DNA of 16,803 bases from Ruminococcus sp. (GTDB lineage Bacteria > Bacillota > Clostridia > Oscillospirales > Ruminococcaceae): NCBI GenBank assembly GCA_024697705.1, contig JAILFF010000042.1:1-16803 (forward strand), in the 5' to 3' direction. Position 1 is the first letter of the stretch. Each line of letters begins with the position of its first letter. A program made the translations under genes and the position numbers. Positions 1 through 6,573 of the stretch are shown one piece after another. The notes beneath the pieces are model-generated. The model searched no databases and was not told the origin of the DNA. It was given only the letters and a program-made list of their open reading frames with translations.

Positions 1-214
1 TAAGCAAAGTATTTATATAATAGTATTCATTTCGATAAGAAGAACCCAGATGTGAGTAAATCTCACTAATTAGCTCTCCATTTGTTTTATTTTCTGTATC
101 AACCAAGAACCTTTTAACAACAAAGTCATATACCTCATTTGATCCTGTTGAGATGAGATCATGGAAGACTTTTTTAGTAAATACACGGTTTATTGATCTA
201 TTGTAGTCTACCAT
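1..214 (-). CDS. Partial 5' end of a gene resembling the sce7726 family
   Basis: This reading frame starts at the ATG at 214-212 and stays open to the left edge, so only the first 71 residues are visible and the 3' part is missing. A strong AAGGAGGTG ribosome binding site lies at 221-229, 6 nt upstream of the ATG. The visible protein begins MVDYNRSINRVF and contains YRNEYYYINTLL near the edge. From memory, that resembles the N-terminal half of sce7726 family proteins, whose later part is thought to carry a nuclease-like EIKTE segment. That part is outside the window and could not be checked. The family has no firm function that I can cite. The coding sequence is much richer in A+T than the genes to the right, which suggests recent acquisition. 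The existence of a gene is well supported; the family name is tentative. Confidence 0.62.
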   Translation of the reverse strand, partial: MVDYNRSINRVFTKKVFHDLISTGSNEVYDFVVKRFLVDTENKTNGELISEIYSHLGSSYRNEYYYINTLL

Positions 215-263
215 AAATCTCACCTCCTTCGAAATCAGATAACAACATACTTCCTCATAATAT

Positions 264-272
264 ATTATAACA
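264..272 (-). promoter_or_regulatory. Extended -10 promoter element for the leftmost gene
   Basis: On the minus strand, 272-264 reads TGTTATAAT, a perfect extended -10 element (TGn followed by TATAAT). It lies about 50 nt upstream of the ATG at 214. I see no good -35 hexamer at 16-18 bp, which extended -10 promoters can tolerate. The surrounding DNA is very AT-rich, so chance matches are possible. Confidence 0.4.
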
Positions 273-333
273 TATATTCATAATCATTTCATGATAAATT
301 TATATTTTTTCTAATAACAAATGCTTAATAGGT

Positions 334-534
334 TTATTTGCATACTTTCGAGGTTTCTATATTTATATGTATCCTCTCCGCAATATCCCTCATCGCGTTA
401 TAAAACGCATACTCAGGTGTCAATGTTGTCTGCAAGGGGTCGCCCTCCCGAATCCTCATAGTGCGCCGTATCTCCTTGGGTATGACGACTCTGCCGAGGT
501 CGTCTATACGTCTTACTATTCCCGTTGCTTTCAT
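334..534 (-). CDS. AbrB/SpoVT-type transcriptional regulator, short with atypical C-terminus
   Basis: The protein has 66 residues. Residues 1-35 are a textbook AbrB/MazE/SpoVT swapped-hairpin DNA-binding domain, with MKATGIVRRIDDLGRVVIPK followed by EIRR and REGDPL. Such proteins bind DNA as dimers or tetramers and act as transition-state regulators. The frame is open upstream to 738, but the start at 534 is chosen because GGAGG lies at 544-548, 9 nt away, and because family members begin at this Met. After REGDPL the family normally continues into another hydrophobic strand and a longer C-terminal domain. Here the sequence changes to QTTLTPEYAF and ends about 30 residues later. The other frames I checked at the junction do not restore a family-like tail. 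It may be a remnant truncated by recombination, although the DNA-binding core is nearly complete. Confidence 0.8.
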   Translation of the reverse strand: MKATGIVRRIDDLGRVVIPKEIRRTMRIREGDPLQTTLTPEYAFYNAMRDIAERIHINIETSKVCK

Positions 535-623
535 TTTATTATACCTCCGTTTGTGATTTTGTTGATACGGGAATAGTTTGCGCGGAATTTGTATTTTTAT
601 GCAGGTTTTGTTTTGGTAGGGGA

Positions 624-810
624 ACTCTATAGCAATCCAAGAAAATATTTGCATAAAGATTTCGAGAGAAAAATTCACAGTACAAGGAAAACGACCGCAG
701 GAGGTGGTCTGAACGAAGTTCAGACAGTCGCCCTTCAAGGGAGTTTGACGCAGTAATGTGAATTTTTATCCGAAAGATTTGTGCGGTTATTTTCTCGGAT
801 TGCTATAAGT
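624..810. mobile_element. MITE-like imperfect inverted-repeat element
   Basis: The two ends mirror each other. TATAGCAATCC at 628-638 matches GGATTGCTATA at 797-807, and extending inward gives 19 of 20 paired bases (628-647 with 788-807). An inner block AAAAATTCACA (669-679) pairs perfectly with TGTGAATTTTT (757-767). The stretch between these blocks is less conserved. The core holds a perfect hairpin GTCTGAAC-GAA-GTTCAGAC at 707-725 and a small CCCTT-C-AAGGG palindrome at 731-741. No target duplication is evident. The layout fits a non-autonomous element or a long structured RNA in the 334-bp gap between the abrB-like gene and the diguanylate cyclase. No coding gene is convincing in this gap. 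Confidence 0.6.
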
Positions 811-841
811 GAGGGCAAGTTTTTTATTTGACCAAACAGAT

Positions 842-869
842 AAGGGCAGGAATCACTCCTGCCCTTTTT
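842..869. terminator. Terminator hairpin downstream of the membrane diguanylate cyclase
   Basis: AAGGGCAGG (842-850) pairs perfectly with CCTGCCCTT (858-866) around a 7-nt loop. It directly follows the minus-strand stop codon at 871-869. The best T-run (865-869) is on the plus strand. On the minus strand the stem is followed by only a broken T-rich stretch, so termination in that direction may be weaker. Confidence 0.6.
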
Positions 870-2524
870 CAGTTATTATTTGATTTCATCTGCTTTTTCT
901 TTTCGTACATTCGTTTATCGGCGAGCTGTTCCGCCGCTTCGAGCATATCCTCGCAGGCGGTGTATTTGGCGTAGCCGTAGGCTATCTGCATGGGTACGGG
1001 CGGGGCGTTCTTCTCGTTGTAGGCGGCTGCCTTTTCTTCAAGAGCTGCAAGCGCGTTTTTCACGCCCGTTTCATCGCTTTGCTGTACGATGACGATAAAC
1101 TCGTCGCCGCCCGTTCGGTAGCAGGTGCCGATCTCGGAAAAGCTTTCGGTTATTATGCTGACGGCGTCGATGATACGGCGGTCTCCCTCCGCATGGCCAT
1201 ATTCGTCGTTTACCTTTTTCAGGTCGTTGATATCGAGCTGAACTACTGTGCAGTTGATGTGTTCGTTACGTATCTCGCTTTCCTTTTTATGGAAGGCAAG
1301 GCGGTTGTTAATTCCCGTGAGACCGTCGGTGTAGGCGAGCGTTTCCATAAGCTCCGAGCGCTCCTTTTCGACGGCAAGCCGTGTACGTACCCTCATCAGA
1401 TGCATACCCATGAGGAGCACGAATATCAGCACGCCCGCTCGGGTGAAAAGGCTGTTGCCGAGTATCCTGTTCTTTATCGCAATGAATCTTACGAGGTCAA
1501 CGGCTGCGCCCGCCATCGCGGAGGACATACCTATCACGACAGTATGCAGAAAACCGCGGTCGTTAGTCTTGTTCTTTATCGCCCTGCGCATAAGGAAAAA
1601 TGTCATGAATACGGCGATAGCTATGCAGATATGCGAGAACGTCAGCATAAGCGCTACGTCGCTCACTCCCGTCATCGAAAGGGTGACGGTGAGAACGAAG
1701 TTCAGGATAATCATTGCTGAGAGTATCGGCAGGCATACGGTGCCGCGCTGATGGGTGACGCTTGCAACAAACGACACGGGAAAATAGGAAATGAACATCA
1801 GCGCTAACGCGGCGCAGAACCTTACGACTTCAGGTCTTTCGGTGATAAGCTGGAGCACGCAGGTCTCGTTGGAGGAATAAATGCCGATCAGCATGGAAAA
1901 AGCACCGAGCGAAAAGAAATCAACCGTCTTTTTATCGGAGGTGCCCTTTGTCATCAGACCTATGACGAGCATTGACGCGCCGTAGAGGAACAGCAGTACA
2001 CACAGAGAGAACCCGGGCAGCTCTTTCCTGTACAGGGCGTTCAGAAATTCGCCCGATTCTTCGATCGTGATCTTGCTTAAGTCCGCCGAGCCGTTTTCGT
2101 AAAGCGGTTCAAGCTCAAGCGTTACGGCGGAAGCGCCGACGGGTATCGGCACCATATTGATCCTCATACCGTAGGACTTGCCGAAAAGCGGCGTCACGGG
2201 AACGAATCGGTACTCGTAAGCGGTCTTATCGTCAAACAGCACCCTGACATTGGCATTGCTTGTCTTGAAGCAGAGATCTCTGTCGGAGATATCGGTACCT
2301 GTAAGGCTGTGGCTTATGACAAGTCTGCCCTTCGGCAGGCGCTCGGCGGAAATCTCCGCTCCGCTTTCGGTGACCCAGCCGTAGTTAAAGTCCGAAGAGA
2401 TCGTCGGACTTTCGTTTTTCATGCTGCCGCGAATTATCTCTGCCGTTACGATACAGAGCATTATTATCAGCGGCAGCAGGGCGGCTAACAGATCAACGCC
2501 GCTGCGTTGGAATAGTTTCTTCAT
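869..2524 (-). CDS. Membrane-bound sensory diguanylate cyclase (GGDEF)
   Basis: This 551-residue protein is predicted to make cyclic di-GMP from two GTP at the inner face of the membrane. The order is one N-terminal membrane segment (about 10-28), an extracellular region of about 140 residues, about seven membrane segments (roughly 170-370) resembling 7TMR-DISM-type sensors, a short coiled linker, and a GGDEF domain (about 396-543). The active-site motif is intact (RTGGDEF, GGDEF at 472-476), as are the metal and substrate segment DINDLKKVND and YGHAEGD. No RxxD inhibitory site is seen at the usual position before GGDEF, so product inhibition may be absent. The ATG at 2524 is preferred to the in-frame GTG at 2530, because AGGAGG (2530-2535) lies 5 nt before the ATG and covers the GTG. 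The gene is transcribed divergently from the second GGDEF gene. The ligand is unknown. Confidence 0.88.
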   Translation of the reverse strand: MKKLFQRSGVDLLAALLPLIIMLCIVTAEIIRGSMKNESPTISSDFNYGWVTESGAEISAERLPKGRLVISHSLTGTDISDRDLCFKTSNANVRVLFDDKTAYEYRFVPVTPLFGKSYGMRINMVPIPVGASAVTLELEPLYENGSADLSKITIEESGEFLNALYRKELPGFSLCVLLFLYGASMLVIGLMTKGTSDKKTVDFFSLGAFSMLIGIYSSNETCVLQLITERPEVVRFCAALALMFISYFPVSFVASVTHQRGTVCLPILSAMIILNFVLTVTLSMTGVSDVALMLTFSHICIAIAVFMTFFLMRRAIKNKTNDRGFLHTVVIGMSSAMAGAAVDLVRFIAIKNRILGNSLFTRAGVLIFVLLMGMHLMRVRTRLAVEKERSELMETLAYTDGLTGINNRLAFHKKESEIRNEHINCTVVQLDINDLKKVNDEYGHAEGDRRIIDAVSIITESFSEIGTCYRTGGDEFIVIVQQSDETGVKNALAALEEKAAAYNEKNAPPVPMQIAYGYAKYTACEDMLEAAEQLADKRMYEKKKQMKSNNN

Positions 2525-2601
2525 TGGCACCTCCTGCCGTTTGCGGAGAGAAAGCTGCTCCTGCGGTGTACGGCATCGGAATGATTTATTGCTATTATTC
2601 T

Positions 2602-2630
2602 ATTATACCATATTATTCAAAATTAATCAA
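2602..2630 (-). promoter_or_regulatory. SigA-type promoter of the membrane diguanylate cyclase
   Basis: On the minus strand there is TTGATT (2630-2625), a 17-bp spacer and a perfect TATAAT (2607-2602), with a TGG extension before the -10. The predicted start near 2596 leaves a leader of about 70 nt. That leader holds GCCG and CGGC blocks just upstream of AGGAGG, which could fold next to the ribosome binding site. Confidence 0.75.
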
Positions 2631-2639
2631 GCATCTTTA

Positions 2640-2822
2640 TCATCTTTTCACGGAAATCAATTTTGCTCCATATGTTGGTAGTCTTGTAGGGGCGCACCTA
2701 TGTGTGCGCCCATTTTTATGGGTCAAAAGGCGCAGTTTGCGGGCGCTCACGCAGGAGCGCCCCTACAAAATTCACAAATATCGTTATGCAATTTTTGAAA
2801 ATTGATTTCCGTGTCATCTTTT
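2640..2822. mobile_element. MITE-like element with 16-bp terminal inverted repeats and 9-bp target duplication
   Basis: CACGGAAATCAATTTT (2649-2664) and AAAATTGATTTCCGTG (2798-2813) are perfect 16-bp inverted repeats. They are flanked directly by identical 9-bp copies of TCATCTTTT (2640-2648 and 2814-2822), the signature of a transposition event. The 165-bp insert encodes nothing convincing. Inside is a second perfect inverted repeat TTGTAGGGGCGC (2684-2695) and GCGCCCCTACAA (2757-2768). Each inner arm forms its own GC-rich hairpin: GGGCGCAC with GTGCGCCC (2690-2711) and GGGCGCTC with GAGCGCCC (2741-2762). It sits between two divergent promoters. The parent transposase is not in the window. 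Confidence 0.85.
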
Positions 2823-2832
2823 GGAAGACAGA

Positions 2833-2973
2833 TTCGACAGCCGCCAAAATGTTCATTTATAAGTAAATAAAGATTTTTGTCTAACTTGACAAAAAACATT
2901 GACAGAACGAGAATTATATGATAAAATATAATAAAACCATATCAGACTCCCTATTATGCCGGAGGCTGTCGAA
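2833..2973. repeat. 10-bp inverted repeat pair flanking the second GGDEF promoter
   Basis: TTCGACAGCC (2833-2842) and GGCTGTCGAA (2964-2973) are perfect reverse complements about 120 bp apart. The match extends to 12 of 13 bases with one mismatch (TTCGACAGCC[G/T]CC). The pair brackets the promoter and leader of the following gene. It could be an operator pair or the ends of another small element. Confidence 0.45.
2899..2927 (+). promoter_or_regulatory. SigA-type promoter of the soluble diguanylate cyclase
   Basis: A perfect TTGACA (2899-2904) is followed by a 17-bp spacer and TAAAAT (2922-2927) with a TGA extension at 2919-2921. The predicted start is near 2934, giving a leader of about 60 nt. 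A second TTGACA at 2886-2891 lacks a matching -10. Confidence 0.8.
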
Positions 2974-2996
2974 ATACTCATAAAGGAGGAGAAGTC

Positions 2997-4412
2997 ATGT
3001 CTTTTGATTTTCAGGCTTATGTTGACAGAATAAACGGTATGTCGGGTATCTATTCGTTTGATGTTCTTCCCGACGGCTCTTACAGTGAGATTCGTCTTAT
3101 GGCAATCAGGGGAGGAGTTCAGGGCATGGGTCCGGGCGCGCCCGAGTTTTATCCCGGTATCCCGTGGCGGCGATATTATACCGATCTCAATTTTGAAAGC
3201 TTTATTTACAAGTGCGCGTTCTTCAATGAATTTTTGTATTCCTATACCAATGCGCACAGTCATTGGGTAAAGGGATTCTATATGCCGATGGATATAGCCG
3301 ACGATGATACGGGTACTCGTTCAGAAGACGCTGTGAAGACACTGTACTGTCTCTATACGGGAACGTTTTCGGCACAGTTCGAGCCCGAATCAATGGCGGG
3401 TCATTCGCCCGAGGTGGCTGCCGCGGTAACGAACATCAGCGTAAGGCTTCATGAGACACAGAATTATAATCAGGCAATGGCTGCGGCGATGGGCGAGCTT
3501 CAAAAGATATGCGGCGCGGCAAGCTGTATGCTCTATACCGTAGACCCGGGGCAGCAGTGCTGTACGCTTATCAGCAGCAGAGGCGTTGAGAAGGATTACC
3601 TTGACGTGATGTGTCGGGAAATGTCGCGCTCTCCTTTTGAGATAGCGGCGGCGTGGGAGAACGATCTGGACGACAGCGATTGTCTGCTGCTTGACGATCT
3701 CGATGTTATTAAAGAGCGCGATCCGAAGTGGTACGAGTCCATGAAGGACTACGATATGAAAAATATCATTCTGTATGCTGTCAGAAACAATCATAATCTT
3801 GTCGGCTTCATCTGGGCTGCCAATTACGAATCGGCTAAAATGGTGCAGATAAAGGAGACCCTTGAACTGACGTCATACCTGATCGCCGCGGTAATAGTCA
3901 ATCATCAGCTTGTTTCGCAGCTTGAGATCAAGAGCACGATGGACGGTCTTACGCAGCTACTCAACCGCAATGCCATGAATGACAGGGTAGACAAGCTGAT
4001 GTCCGACAAGACGAAAAAGCCCGAAAGAATGGGCGTTGTCCTGGCTGATCTGAACGGGCTGAAGCTCATAAATGATGAGGAGGGTCACGACGCGGGCGAC
4101 AAGCTGCTGACAAGAGCCGCGGCTCTGCTGAAACTTGCTTTCGGCGACTACGAGATCTACCGCGCAGGCGGAGACGAATTCTTTGTATTCTGTCCCGATA
4201 TCGCCGAAGGTGACCTGGAACAGAAGGTAGGAGAGCTTATGTCTCTTGCAAACAGCACGCCCGATGTCAGCTTCGCGGTCGGTTCGGTCTATCTCGGCGG
4301 AGATTATGATATATACAACGCTATGAAGACTGCCGATGAAAAAATGTATCAACACAAGCAGGAATACTACCGGCAAAATCCGAACAAAAACAGACGCAGA
4401 CAGAATACGTGA
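2997..4412 (+). CDS. Soluble diguanylate cyclase with GAF-like and uncharacterised N-terminal regions
   Basis: The protein has 471 residues and no membrane segment, so it should act in the cytoplasm making cyclic di-GMP. Residues 1-130 form an aromatic-rich region (FYPGIPWRRYY, SHWVKGFYMP) that I do not recognise. Residues about 145-305 look like a GAF ligand-binding domain. The GGDEF domain spans about 312-455 with an intact RAGGDEF (GGDEF at 391-395), DLNGLKLIND and EGHDAGD. There is no RxxD at the inhibitory-site position. The start is fixed by AAAGGAGG (2982-2989), 7 nt before the ATG. The gene has its own promoter and a strong terminator just downstream, so it is probably monocistronic. 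It is divergent from the membrane GGDEF gene, and the two may share control through the intergenic region. The signal sensed is unknown. Confidence 0.88.
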   Translation: MSFDFQAYVDRINGMSGIYSFDVLPDGSYSEIRLMAIRGGVQGMGPGAPEFYPGIPWRRYYTDLNFESFIYKCAFFNEFLYSYTNAHSHWVKGFYMPMDIADDDTGTRSEDAVKTLYCLYTGTFSAQFEPESMAGHSPEVAAAVTNISVRLHETQNYNQAMAAAMGELQKICGAASCMLYTVDPGQQCCTLISSRGVEKDYLDVMCREMSRSPFEIAAAWENDLDDSDCLLLDDLDVIKERDPKWYESMKDYDMKNIILYAVRNNHNLVGFIWAANYESAKMVQIKETLELTSYLIAAVIVNHQLVSQLEIKSTMDGLTQLLNRNAMNDRVDKLMSDKTKKPERMGVVLADLNGLKLINDEEGHDAGDKLLTRAAALLKLAFGDYEIYRAGGDEFFVFCPDIAEGDLEQKVGELMSLANSTPDVSFAVGSVYLGGDYDIYNAMKTADEKMYQHKQEYYRQNPNKNRRRQNT

Positions 4413-4473
4413 CATGGCACGGTCGGCACTGTTTGCCGAATGAGCTTGCCCGTCGAAAAAAAGATATTTCAGC

Positions 4474-4510
4474 GTATCTCTCCCGTGTGTAACGGGGGAG
4501 ATACTTTTTT
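4474..4510 (+). terminator. Rho-independent terminator of the soluble GGDEF gene
   Basis: A 13-bp stem (4474-4486 with 4492-4504, one G-U pair) and a GTGTA loop are followed by TTTTTT (4505-4510). It lies about 60 nt after the stop codon and is a canonical intrinsic terminator. Confidence 0.9.
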
Positions 4511-4548
4511 CTTTCGGAAACGTATGATAAAGGACAACTGCCCGAAAT

Positions 4549-4710
4549 ATGTTCAAATATAAAAACAGCTTAACAAAAGACAACTATTACAGAGCATATA
4601 TCGTTATATTAAAAGATGAGGAATTTACAAAGCTTGCCGGTTCAAAAGACAAGTACCGGGAAAGCCAAGTTCATGAGTATTTCCTCGGAAAGAAAAAATA
4701 TAAAGTGTAG
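4549..4710 (+). CDS. Small ORF, 53 residues, function unknown
   Basis: An ATG at 4549 opens a 53-residue frame that begins MFKYKNSLTK and ends at TAG 4708-4710. The product is basic, rich in Lys and Tyr, and has no signal peptide or membrane segment. I do not recognise it. It is placed between two terminators, and the second (4722-4749) starts 12 nt after its stop, which supports a separate transcript. The codons are more AT-rich than those of the neighbours. The weak point is initiation: the only Shine-Dalgarno-like sequence (AAAGGA, 4529-4534) is 14 nt upstream, and the promoter is unclear (TATGAT at 4523-4528). It could be a genuine small protein, a gene remnant or a chance ORF. Confidence 0.4.
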   Translation: MFKYKNSLTKDNYYRAYIVILKDEEFTKLAGSKDKYRESQVHEYFLGKKKYKV

Positions 4711-4721
4711 TGCCCGCCCAC

Positions 4722-4749
4722 AGCCCGTTCCCCGCGAACGGGCTTTTTT
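4722..4749 (+). terminator. Rho-independent terminator
   Basis: AGCCCGTTC (4722-4730) pairs with GAACGGGCT (4736-4744) around a CCCGC loop, followed by TTTTTT (4744-4749). It closes the short unit that holds the 53-residue ORF and insulates the flavoprotein gene. Confidence 0.9.
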
Positions 4750-4807
4750 GATTATGCATATCCGCAATTTTTGGGCAGAAAATCCCGCAAATTTTGTTGA
4801 TTCGGAC

Positions 4808-4836
4808 TTGAAAAAATTATCATTTAGTGATATAAT
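4808..4836 (+). promoter_or_regulatory. SigA-type promoter of the FAD oxidoreductase gene
   Basis: TTGAAA (4808-4813), a 17-bp spacer and a perfect TATAAT (4831-4836) with a TGA extension (4828-4830) form a near-ideal promoter. The predicted start is near 4843, about 50 nt before the coding start. Confidence 0.85.
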
Positions 4837-4892
4837 AAATCTATGAAGAAACAGGCGCGAAAAGCGCTTAAAATAAGAGAGGAATGATAGAA

Positions 4893-6548
4893 TTGAGTGA
4901 CATGGACGTTAATGCCTTCGGCGTGACCGCGGGTGAGATAGGCGATTCGGTCTGCGAGACCGGCAGCATCACCCCCGACGAGGTGAAGGATTTTGACATC
5001 GTGGTAGTCGGCGCGGGTGCTGCGGGCGTTCCCGCGGCGGGCTGGGCGGCTGAACTTGGCGCTAAGACTGCGCTTTTGCAGAAATCGCACAAGGTAGTTT
5101 CGCAGGGCAACTGCGGCTCGGCGATAATCAAATCGCGCTCGACTAAGGCGGGTATCGCAAAGTGGATACACCACACCAACGGTCTCTGCGACTGGCGTGC
5201 CGATACCAAGCAGCTCAAAGCCTACACCGAATACTCGGAGGAAGCCATGATGTGGCTCTTCAACCGCGCGGGATTCACCACCGAGACCGAATACGGCGAC
5301 GGCAGCAAGGTTGACAGCAAAACCGAGAGCGCCAAGCTCCTGAAAACCGACGACGATTCCGGGCTTTGCGCGTTCATGAGCACCAGCAGCGATTTTACGG
5401 GAATGTGGCGCGACCGCGAGAACAGCTACGACTACGGCGACGACCACTGCTATTTCTGGGCGCCGTGGATAGGTCCCAAGCCGATGAACACGGGCAACGC
5501 GCTGGCTAAAATAGTCGATAAGGAGTGCGCCGAGAACGGGCTTGAAGCGTTTTTCTCGACGCCCGCCGTGCAGCTCGTCACCGACGGCGGGCGCGTAACG
5601 GGCGTTATCGGCAAGACAAAGGAAGGCAAGTACATACAGTTCAACGCCGCAAAAGCCGTTATTCTTGCGACGGGCGACTACACCAATAATCCGTCGATGG
5701 TCAAGCGCTGGTGCCCCGACATTGCCGATTTCGACAAAAAGCAGTTCGGCAAGACGGGCGACGGGCATATCTTAGCCATGAGCGCGGGCGCGGAAATGGA
5801 AAATCTCGGGCACACAAAGATGATGCATGATTTTGATTCGGCGCTGATGTGGGAGGAGCCGTTCCTTTACCTGAATATGGCAGGTGAGCGCTTCACGAAC
5901 GAGTACACCGGCTTTGTTTACATGGGAAATATTCTCAAATTTCAGCCGTCATATAAAGGCAATATGCTCGACGCGGAGCATAGGGAAAGCGGCTCGAAGG
6001 GCTGGTACTGCACAATCTATGACAGCGATTATGTCAACTGGGCTAAGGACGAGTTCGTCAGCGGAATGGTGCCGCCCGCCGTTATGGAGAAGTTTATCCC
6101 CGGCGCGGTGGAGAATCCGAAGGGCGTTTTCAAGAACCTTATCGACCTGCACCGCTGCGACACCCTCGAAGAGCTGGCGCAGGAGCTTGACATTCCGTTT
6201 GAGAAGATGAAAGCCTCGATAGACCGCTACAACGAGCTTTGCGACAGGCATTACGACGAGGATTTCGGTAAGCCCGCGAAATATCTGCACAAGATCGAAA
6301 AGCCGCCTTTCTGGGGCGCAAGAAAGCATATCCGCGTTTCGGCGGAGGTCTCGGGCGTTAAGACCGACGAAAACGGTCGGGCGCTTCACTCGGACGGCAC
6401 TCCCATTGAGGGGCTTTACTGCGTCGGGAATTTGGGAGGACCGTTCTACGGCGGCGCGGATTATCCGTTCCATCAGACGGGACTTTCGCTCGGAAGGTGC
6501 TACACATTCGGAATGATCGCGGCGCGTCACGCGCTCGGCAAATTATAA
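4893..6548 (+). CDS. FAD-dependent oxidoreductase, fumarate reductase/succinate dehydrogenase flavoprotein family
   Basis: This protein has 551 residues from the TTG at 4893. An ATG at 4884 is in frame, but it is 1 nt from the GAGAGG ribosome binding site (4877-4882), so the TTG, 10 nt away, is better placed. A Rossmann FAD-binding motif DIVVVGAGAAG lies at about residues 34-45, after an acidic lead of about 33 residues. The C-terminal FAD segment is EGLYCVGNLGGPFYGGADYP followed by TGLSLGR, which places it in the FAD_binding_2 superfamily of enoate, fumarate, urocanate and 3-ketosteroid oxidoreductases. The usual fumarate-reductase tail is replaced by the PFYGGADYPFHQ segment, so the substrate is probably not fumarate. 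It has no signal peptide, FMN-binding domain or heme motifs, so it is predicted to be cytoplasmic. No electron-transfer partner is adjacent. It is probably monocistronic, with its own promoter. The family is certain; the substrate is unknown. Confidence 0.85.
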   Translation: MSDMDVNAFGVTAGEIGDSVCETGSITPDEVKDFDIVVVGAGAAGVPAAGWAAELGAKTALLQKSHKVVSQGNCGSAIIKSRSTKAGIAKWIHHTNGLCDWRADTKQLKAYTEYSEEAMMWLFNRAGFTTETEYGDGSKVDSKTESAKLLKTDDDSGLCAFMSTSSDFTGMWRDRENSYDYGDDHCYFWAPWIGPKPMNTGNALAKIVDKECAENGLEAFFSTPAVQLVTDGGRVTGVIGKTKEGKYIQFNAAKAVILATGDYTNNPSMVKRWCPDIADFDKKQFGKTGDGHILAMSAGAEMENLGHTKMMHDFDSALMWEEPFLYLNMAGERFTNEYTGFVYMGNILKFQPSYKGNMLDAEHRESGSKGWYCTIYDSDYVNWAKDEFVSGMVPPAVMEKFIPGAVENPKGVFKNLIDLHRCDTLEELAQELDIPFEKMKASIDRYNELCDRHYDEDFGKPAKYLHKIEKPPFWGARKHIRVSAEVSGVKTDENGRALHSDGTPIEGLYCVGNLGGPFYGGADYPFHQTGLSLGRCYTFGMIAARHALGKL

Positions 6549-6573
6549 TTTTACGATAAGAGCAAAACCAAAA

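Noticed and set aside
535..738. N-terminal extension of the abrB-like gene up to 738
   Set aside because: The extension runs through the inverted-repeat element and the true ribosome binding site. Family members begin at MKATGIV.
2524..2805. Plus-strand frame across the MITE-like element
   Set aside because: It starts at a TTG inside the ribosome binding region of the opposite gene and runs through hairpins and terminal repeats. No protein family fits.
2535..2996. c-di-GMP riboswitch in the leaders of the two cyclase genes
   Set aside because: The leaders are only about 60-70 nt and I could not find the conserved GEMM core. They are also partly occupied by promoters and repeats.
4824..5768. 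Minus-strand frame of 314 codons opposite the flavoprotein
   Set aside because: The plus strand encodes an obvious FAD-binding protein with a good promoter. The antisense product is low-complexity and resembles nothing known.
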